52,718 bases of DNA from a bacterium (GTDB lineage: Bacteria > Desulfobacterota > Deferrisomatia > Deferrisomatales > BM512): the NCBI GenBank assembly GCA_004322275.1, contig SCTA01000008.1, positions 1-52,718 of the forward strand, in the 5' to 3' direction. Position numbers and translations under genes: made by a program. The notes below the pieces were generated by a model. It saw nothing but the letters and a program-made list of their open reading frames with translations. It searched no databases and was not told the DNA's origin. Shown piece after piece: positions 47,501-52,718 of this stretch. The number at the start of each line of letters is the position of its first letter. The first letter of the stretch is position 1.

Positions 47501-49448
47501 CCCGGCGTACGCCGCCAACACCGACGGCCTCTGCAACACCTGCCACGGCGTCAGCGGCACGGCCTCCAGAATCAACATGCATATCCACTCCAGAGCGATC
47601 ATGGTCGCCGAGGGTTACGGCGGCGTCAGCGCGACCTGGCCGGGTACGAATTACGCTTTCAAATGCGTAGACTGTCACGATCCGCACGGCGACAACCCCA
47701 ACGTTTTCATGGTGAAAAGTCACATAAGCGCTCCCACCGCGGCGGGCGACACCTCCTTCGGGTCCAACCAGTACGGAACTCCGCAGGACAAGCCTAATAT
47801 ATCGCCCGTGCTCTTCGACGACGTAGACCCCACCGACGGAAGAGGGCCGGGCTATCCCATACTCCCTGGCCCGCCTGGCGGCATCTGCGAGGTCTGCCAC
47901 AACCAGACGATTTATTTCAAGCGCGATGGTTCCGCCAATGAGACCCACATGCTGGCGACCCGCTGCGCGACCTGCCACAAGCACGAGGACGGCTTCGCTC
48001 CAAGCGCTTGCAACGGCTGCCACGGTTTCCCGCCCGAGCCGGGAACCTGCACCCCCTCGACCGCAACGGAGCAGAATTACACCGGCGGCGGCGGACCTCA
48101 CCTCGATCACGTAAGGCTTCTGGCCGCGAAAACCGGAGCGGAATTTCCCGCCGTCAACAATTTCGACGCCGTCATGCTCTGCGACCCCTGCCACGGCGAC
48201 GGCTCGGGCTCCAACAACCACAACGACAGCAACAAAGGCATAGGTTGCTGGGATCTCGCGACCTCCAGAGGCTTCGTGAATATCCGGGGCCGTTCGCTGG
48301 CCGATTCCTGGGGAGTGGGCGCTTCCTACGGCGGCTCGGCGTTGCCCACGACTCCTTCGGCCACTTCGATGGACACTGCCGATTCGGCGTGCAAGACCGT
48401 CAACTGCCACGGCACGGACGCAAGCGACAATACGGGCAACGTCGTCAACTGGAACCTTGGAGATTACTCCACCGAGGTCTCGGGCCATTCACCCCCCTCC
48501 GCCGCCAGCGACGGGCAGAATCTTTCCAAGGTCTGCAAGGGTTGTCACGACAGGACCCCGGCGAACATAAAAATATGGGACGACGCCGCGACCCCGGCGC
48601 TCAAATACGGCCCCGCCGGTTCAGGCGCGACAGCTACCTACAACGACGACAAGATAGTGGTTGCCGACAACTATTTCGCCACGCTCAGCGGCTATTCTCG
48701 CGGCGGCCACGGCGACCCGAAGATACAGCTTGAAGACCCTCTGGTAAATTCCGACACCAGCCACGTTACGCCGATAGACTGCACCTCCTGCCACAATTCG
48801 AACAGCGTTACCACTCCGCATTTTCCGGCCGCCGCCGCAAATTTCCAGCGGCTTTTGAACACTCTGCTTGAGGATTCCAACCATACTTCGGGGCTCTGCA
48901 GCGAATGCCATTCCAACACTTCATATCCCGGCCCCCCCGGAAACCTCGTCCATCACCCCAGCCATACCGGGACTAAAGACGCTCCGGCGGCTCTTGTCGT
49001 CCCCAACGTCTCCCAGGAGATAATGAGCAATATCGACGGGACCTTCAACTGGGTAGAGTGGTTTACGGACAGGTGGGAGCAATCCCGGTACGGAGCAGGC
49101 GGCGTGGTGGGGACTTTCACCTATGACGCCAATCCCGACAGGGCCATCGACTGGTGGGACGGCAACCCGGGCCAACTGAACATGAGCCCCACGGTGCCCC
49201 CCAAGTTTCTGAGGAATCCCTTCAACGGCGGCAGCGTGGCGCTGCCCCTGGAGAAATACGTTGTCGGCACAACCAGCACAAACCCCGCAAACGCCAGCAA
49301 CAGGGTGATTTGCGTGACCTGCCACAATCCTCACGGCACGGATCTGAGGGTTTTCGTCACGACGGGCGGAGATTTAACTCAAATTCCCGACAACAATATG
49401 TTGCGCTTGAGAGAGAGTGATAATACATTATGCCATGGTTGCCATTAG
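44589..49448 (+). CDS. giant multiheme c-type cytochrome (27 CxxCH)
   Basis: The 1619-residue protein has a signal peptide near its N-terminus (FFAAAVAAIGVLCLPFDALA). By eye there are 27 canonical CxxCH motifs, from CVACH just after the signal to CHGCH at the very C-terminus, spread about one per 60 residues. CLTKNGGCH and CKTVNCH are possible atypical sites. Many sites are followed by DPHG (CYHCHDPHAS, CSECHDPHGSGD, CVDCHDPHGDN), a motif common in large Geobacter-type cytochromes. It probably carries electrons across or outside the outer membrane. The ATG overlaps the lipoprotein stop; a second ATG follows at once. The very low content of charged residues in long stretches (N, T, S, G, P rich) suits an exposed protein. 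Confidence 0.95.
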   Translation: MMSGVKTLTKNLLSGFVTRVIPQVFFAAAVAAIGVLCLPFDALADHSLDNKCVACHTLRSTNVVPGSRNVLFDRVNDFLYQSEWYCGAGVWGNLLTTASTPLDCSYCHEVDVAFEIQIAKGGKRNVGIGVGSAHPVDVLGDEYTYAANIRIVCNDCHNGATPGTLVPETLCTKSATDGYPNHQNMVIGAGKALPGANNLTDNPPRLSLPYGTDVDWTKATFVAADVLCFICHDASDSTNPPYSGASLIESGMKNIMADYNRTGGGHNTPNSGTGVGNVANKKLACYHCHDPHASTDPPPTGTANNEALILNLGGINKAYPYGAPGDNDFTASGYIAGGTANGDVKVCAQCHNGTTKVENVAVMQWNLAFPGNYKFAFHKNAHNGATSCLTKNGGCHQSPHYNNTYACLDCHSSNTTFGTQTNAKLLAVNNVGSELDLLNGIKSKHNLNYNPALPLNVVANNGCLACHNVPATLPNDGRIVALPNGTTFAPPTTPMPNWQSLVAYDDFCIGCHDGSVDADETMSGLKAPRVEKYFRNGGHGNTSAFVSANRAAKIPCLQCHVYHGSTAFKLLPGNVQTIDGKGKVVKGFDYTPRTTGTTFTLGGMHGTEPNTTRLDYTDYTLSGSSNNGRLTNDNRKAWKFADYTNSNPWSTYYESTGNTPLPTDPAGTEVSFGTSGDMLDPAKVPCGSNATNAPKLGFCNACHFSNNSTDGTVDTLGWVYTHEADQGGDDCSSTLYKSTLDMHKDCSECHDPHGSGDAGSNNPNWFMVRGKIATGFGTGSGDWDTYNVVLDSPAGDPDGIFAGPDGLDEIDADNRDDICAVCHTTTDHNNRAGAEITPHPEGGDCTICHDHGGTKGAPFTGNQALLGFPIDMQPGYPICFDCHGGNEPVAGDKPYEASDGVANMVNSTQYNTYGHGLDTASQYPAPNRLGARNSGAGYTDGTSTLPTECTVCHDDSTAHLPKASSNPYRLIPAYAANTDGLCNTCHGVSGTASRINMHIHSRAIMVAEGYGGVSATWPGTNYAFKCVDCHDPHGDNPNVFMVKSHISAPTAAGDTSFGSNQYGTPQDKPNISPVLFDDVDPTDGRGPGYPILPGPPGGICEVCHNQTIYFKRDGSANETHMLATRCATCHKHEDGFAPSACNGCHGFPPEPGTCTPSTATEQNYTGGGGPHLDHVRLLAAKTGAEFPAVNNFDAVMLCDPCHGDGSGSNNHNDSNKGIGCWDLATSRGFVNIRGRSLADSWGVGASYGGSALPTTPSATSMDTADSACKTVNCHGTDASDNTGNVVNWNLGDYSTEVSGHSPPSAASDGQNLSKVCKGCHDRTPANIKIWDDAATPALKYGPAGSGATATYNDDKIVVADNYFATLSGYSRGGHGDPKIQLEDPLVNSDTSHVTPIDCTSCHNSNSVTTPHFPAAAANFQRLLNTLLEDSNHTSGLCSECHSNTSYPGPPGNLVHHPSHTGTKDAPAALVVPNVSQEIMSNIDGTFNWVEWFTDRWEQSRYGAGGVVGTFTYDANPDRAIDWWDGNPGQLNMSPTVPPKFLRNPFNGGSVALPLEKYVVGTTSTNPANASNRVICVTCHNPHGTDLRVFVTTGGDLTQIPDNNMLRLRESDNTLCHGCH

Positions 49449-49583
49449 GCGCATCTTATTCAGGCAGGGTTTGCATACCCGAGGGGAGTTCCCGGCGGTC
49501 TTGACCGCGTAGGGATTTCTCCGTTTTGGTTATTGATTCTGATTCAGGAGCGGTAGTTTTATGGGTGCAGCAGGAGACATGAG

Positions 49584-52500
49584 ATGAAGACGAAACTGGC
49601 TGTTTTCGCGGCGGTGGCCATTGCGTTTCTGGCAGTGGCTGTGACGGGTGAGCAAGCTTACGCTACTCACTACCCCAACGGCTCTTTGTGCTACGACTGC
49701 CATGCAGTCAGCCGTTCAAGCATACTGAGCGGCACAAGGCTGATAAGGCGATCTCCGAAGACGACGGAGTTGGGATGGACCACCGGCTCGGCGCCGTGTC
49801 TCTTCTGCCACGAGTCCCACGCGGTTTCAGTCGCCCCGGGAGCCGACATGGTCCCGGTGGACGAGCTGTACAGCGACCAGACCCGCTCCAAGCACAGGGT
49901 GATAAAGAATGGCACGACGGGCGGAGACGCCGACTTCGACTGTACGGACTGCCACAACAACGCCGTAAGCTACGTATCGCCGGTCGGAGGCAACGCCAAC
50001 GTTCACGGCGTCGATGCCCTTACGGGTGATTACACCTGGCAGCAGAGCATAGATATCGATCCGGACCTGCCGGTGGTCAACCCGACCGATCCCTACCAGA
50101 CCTGCGCGAACGTAAGCTGCCACAATCCCAATGGAACGACCGTGACGCCCGTAGGAACCCGCTTCGCTCCTCCGTCGCACAACTACACCTACATGGTAAC
50201 GGTAAACGGCGGGCCCGCTCCCGACTCCTGCGGAGATTGCCACGGCACCCACGGCTCACCCGGCGCCGCCTCGATACTTACCCTCCGCGAAGACGGGACC
50301 TCTTCCGACAGCGCGGCAAACCTCAGCCCCTACGTCACCGAGGCAAATTGCGGCCTCTGCCACAACGCGGACGACGGCGGAGTGGCAAGCGTTTACGAAA
50401 CCAAGGGCCACGGCGGAAACGCCTACGCCGGTACTACCGGCTACACAAAAACCATAAACCTGACCTGCAACTCCTGCCACGATCCGAACACGCCCCACGA
50501 CTTTCCAAACCGTCTGAACATGCGTTTTAATATGCCCTTAAAGACCGCCAGCACTTCTGCTCTCACGGGGAAGAATCTGCAATCGGTCTGCACCAACTGC
50601 CACCAGGCGCACCCGAACCACCAGAACGCCACCGGTTGCCTCGATTGCCACGACCCGCACGGTCAGAATCTCGGCGCCAACATAATGATGGTGCGGGAGA
50701 AACTTCCCTTTGACGCCAACGGCGACAAATACTTCACCGCCGCCGACATTGGCTCTACCGGCAATCTGGTTAAAGATACAATGGTATACGCCAGATCGGG
50801 CAGCCGCGACACAGGGGGAACCTTTAACTACTGGCCAAATAATGCGCTGGGCTACAGCGGTTCATCCAATGGTGTCTGCGACAACTACGACTGCCACTCG
50901 AATAGCGCCAGTCCGCCGGAGAAAGCCGTCTGGCCCTTTTCCACATGGGCGCCCGGACACGCCGGCGGCGTAGTTGGCGTCACAGTGGGTGAAAATTGCG
51001 GCAGCTGCCACGCTCACAAGGCAACCGACGGCTGGGTTCCCGGCGCCGCCGTATGCGGCTCCTGCCACGGCTACCCCCCCAACGGCACAGACCAACTGGT
51101 CGACAACCCCGGCGCGATTGGTTTCCACGCTCTCCACAACACTACTCTTGCCTACGGTTGTTCATCCTGCCACTCCGGCAATATCCATAATGATCCTTCA
51201 AAGCCTGGAGGCGCTTGGACGTCTAACACCGGCATACCGATTCCCTCCGCCTATGTGGAGGTCGATTTTTCAACAAATTTCAATCCTGCTGCGGCTTCCT
51301 ACGTATCGGCCAGCAAGACCTGCTCCGGTCTCGTCTGCCATAACCCCGACGACAACTCGATTTACCCGCCCACAGGGAAAACACTCCGAAACGCCACCGC
51401 TGTGGACAAGGTGCCTGACTGGGACGCGGGCGTCACAATAGACACCTGCCAGGGTTGCCATGCCGATTCGGCTGTCGGAAACTCGCACAGGCGCCACGAG
51501 GCCGCCTCTCCCACCGGCTACGGATTCAGTTGCCGCGTGTGCCACTCCACGCTGAATGCGTCCACCAACTCCTATTCAGGTACCCACGCCGACGGCGACA
51601 TGGACCACGACGTTTCACTCTTGGTCATGAACCTCGACAACGCGGGAGCAAACTTCACAGGCCTAACCGGAAGCGCGGCGTACGTCCCCGCCTCCAAGAC
51701 CTGCACGAATCTTTACTGCCACGGCGTTTACACCGGCAATACGCCCGCCGTGACGCCGGACTGGGACGCCGTGACCGGCGGAGCTTGCGGCAACTGCCAT
51801 AGCAACACGGAACTGTCCACCGGCGCGCATCAGGTTCACACCCTCGATACTACCTATAATACAAACTGCAAAATCTGCCACGTTAGCGTAACCGCCGACG
51901 GCACCACCATCGCCGACACCACACTCCACGTCAACGCTTTGGCTGATATTTCCTTCGACACCTCGGACGCGCGCATGGACGTGGCCGACACGTACAGCCT
52001 CGGCGCAAGCTCTTCGCTCGGCGCTCCCTACGGCACCTGCACCAATCTTTACTGCCACGGCACGTACACCGGCAACACCCCGGTGGATACGCCGGACTGG
52101 GCGACAGCGACGACCGCGGATTGCGGCGACTGCCACAGCAACACCACCATGGCCAGCGGCTCGCACACCGCCCACGTCGACAACGCTACGTATAATATCT
52201 CCTGCAACCTCTGCCACAACACGGTCACCACGGACGACGGCGTCACCTTCAACGCCGCCAGCTACGGTACGCGCCATGTTGACGGCAACGTAGACGTTGA
52301 ATTCAACACAGCCAACCCGAAGATCGCCGCTACGACGGCTTATTCGATCAACAACTCGATTATCGACGCCACCTACGGCACCTGCGCCAATACCTACTGC
52401 CATTCTACGGGCGCGGTTGCCTCACCGTGGACAAACACTTCCATAACGTGGAACACCGCCTCCACCTGCGCAAGCTGCCACGCGACCACACCCGCAACCG

Positions 52501-52718
52501 GCAGCCATACAAGCCACATGACCACGACCACCAGCGCCGGCGGCGCCTGCACAGATTGCCACACGGCTGAAACTGATTACGTCAACCACGTCAACCAGAC
52601 CAAGACCATAAAGGCGACACTGACCTTCGCGGCCAACAGCTGCTCCACCAACGCCTGCCACAACAACGGCAAGAACGCCGCACCTCGCACCGCTTACACG
52701 TGGGGCACGGCCATAGGC
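49584..52718 (+). CDS. giant multiheme c-type cytochrome with CxxxxCH/CxxCH domains (partial, runs off the window)
   Basis: The frame is open from the ATG at 49584 (GGAG seven bases upstream) to the window edge, 1045 residues without a stop. A signal peptide (LAVFAAVAIAFLAVAVTG) is followed by 19 canonical CxxCH motifs and seven with four residues between the cysteines: CANVSCH, CDNYDCH, CSGLVCH, CTNLYCH twice, CANTYCH and CSTNACH. The pairing of a CxxxxCH site, a PDW-type segment and a CxxCH site is the Geobacter-type domain described as TIGR01904. Whether the wide sites carry heme is unknown. The last third is built of tandem units. It follows the 27-heme gene by 135 bases and is probably in the same transcript. 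Confidence 0.93.
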   Translation, partial: MKTKLAVFAAVAIAFLAVAVTGEQAYATHYPNGSLCYDCHAVSRSSILSGTRLIRRSPKTTELGWTTGSAPCLFCHESHAVSVAPGADMVPVDELYSDQTRSKHRVIKNGTTGGDADFDCTDCHNNAVSYVSPVGGNANVHGVDALTGDYTWQQSIDIDPDLPVVNPTDPYQTCANVSCHNPNGTTVTPVGTRFAPPSHNYTYMVTVNGGPAPDSCGDCHGTHGSPGAASILTLREDGTSSDSAANLSPYVTEANCGLCHNADDGGVASVYETKGHGGNAYAGTTGYTKTINLTCNSCHDPNTPHDFPNRLNMRFNMPLKTASTSALTGKNLQSVCTNCHQAHPNHQNATGCLDCHDPHGQNLGANIMMVREKLPFDANGDKYFTAADIGSTGNLVKDTMVYARSGSRDTGGTFNYWPNNALGYSGSSNGVCDNYDCHSNSASPPEKAVWPFSTWAPGHAGGVVGVTVGENCGSCHAHKATDGWVPGAAVCGSCHGYPPNGTDQLVDNPGAIGFHALHNTTLAYGCSSCHSGNIHNDPSKPGGAWTSNTGIPIPSAYVEVDFSTNFNPAAASYVSASKTCSGLVCHNPDDNSIYPPTGKTLRNATAVDKVPDWDAGVTIDTCQGCHADSAVGNSHRRHEAASPTGYGFSCRVCHSTLNASTNSYSGTHADGDMDHDVSLLVMNLDNAGANFTGLTGSAAYVPASKTCTNLYCHGVYTGNTPAVTPDWDAVTGGACGNCHSNTELSTGAHQVHTLDTTYNTNCKICHVSVTADGTTIADTTLHVNALADISFDTSDARMDVADTYSLGASSSLGAPYGTCTNLYCHGTYTGNTPVDTPDWATATTADCGDCHSNTTMASGSHTAHVDNATYNISCNLCHNTVTTDDGVTFNAASYGTRHVDGNVDVEFNTANPKIAATTAYSINNSIIDATYGTCANTYCHSTGAVASPWTNTSITWNTASTCASCHATTPATGSHTSHMTTTTSAGGACTDCHTAETDYVNHVNQTKTIKATLTFAANSCSTNACHNNGKNAAPRTAYTWGTAIG
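51321..52718 (+). repeat. tandem protein-domain repeats inside the last cytochrome gene
   Basis: Units start at the CxxxxCH cysteine codons at 51321, 51702, 52038 and 52383, giving periods of 127, 112 and 115 codons. Each runs CxxxxCH, a Trp segment (PDW or TW), CxxCH, HxxH-like spacing, then another CxxCH. The units at 51702 and 52038 are most alike (CTNLYCHG, YTGNTP). The array continues past the window edge. Confidence 0.8.

Noticed and set aside
51321-52718. Regularly spaced repeats as a CRISPR array
   Set aside because: The period is about 340 bases, the repeats are degenerate at DNA level and lie in frame inside a cytochrome gene; no cas genes are present in the window.

Overview
The window looks like a chromosome segment of a Gram-negative, GC-rich, Desulfuromonas/Geobacter-like deltaproteobacterium (Desulfobacterota/Desulfuromonadota in newer taxonomy). 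The reasons are very large multiheme c-type cytochromes, including the CxxxxCH/CxxCH domain typical of Geobacter relatives, DUF1844 and DUF4388 (PATAN) proteins, outer-membrane assembly genes (lptE, Omp85-like barrel) and dense c-di-GMP signalling genes. The taxonomic call is inference; no rRNA gene is present.

Layout. 1-122: 3' end of an IS1595-like transposase, abutting a palindromic repeat. 444-4418: a TMTC-type membrane/TPR protein, then a convergent PAS-GGDEF-EAL protein. 4853-6076: an AT-rich orphan lipoprotein, probably acquired. 6396-9091: exported envelope enzymes (Bax-like glucosaminidase, polysaccharide deacetylase, cyclophilin). 9271-14139: DUF1844 protein, TPR membrane protein, DUF4388 protein, pterin-binding methyltransferase, Ppx/GppA. 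14378-18149: ctpA, a YibQ-like divergent deacetylase, serS. 18357-19855: an AT-rich island with a solitary reverse transcriptase on the minus strand, a strong promoter and a 183-nt highly structured leader. 20122-24379 (minus): Omp85-like barrel, HD-GYP protein, second TMTC paralogue. 24573-28599: leuS-lptE-holA with 4-bp overlaps. 28605-29844: a repeat nest with an IS110 remnant. 29914-37000: OM barrel, rsmI, comM, an acidic protein, a LOG protein, a transketolase-like protein with altered active-site residues, an HD protein. 37075-38227 (minus): two thioredoxin-like exported proteins. 38527-40410: ECF sigma factor, exported protein, and a zinc-finger anti-sigma protein with a CBM48-like domain. 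40472-52718: a cytochrome cluster with 7+, 3, 27+ and 19+ heme-binding motifs and an interleaved beta-propeller lipoprotein; the last gene runs off the window.

How it fits together. The right third encodes an envelope electron-transfer module (periplasmic or extracellular cytochromes plus a lipoprotein partner) beside thioredoxin-like proteins and an ECF/anti-sigma pair that may serve assembly and regulation. The left two thirds are mostly housekeeping and envelope genes.

Two things stand out. First, the reverse transcriptase with its own promoter and folded leader has the layout of the UG/DRT (defence-associated RT) type, though its class cannot be assigned by eye. Second, a family of long imperfect palindromes sits mainly just after stop codons. 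They nest inside one another: a 163/164-bp element with a conserved core occurs inside two different host repeats, and both host repeats also occur without it elsewhere in the window.
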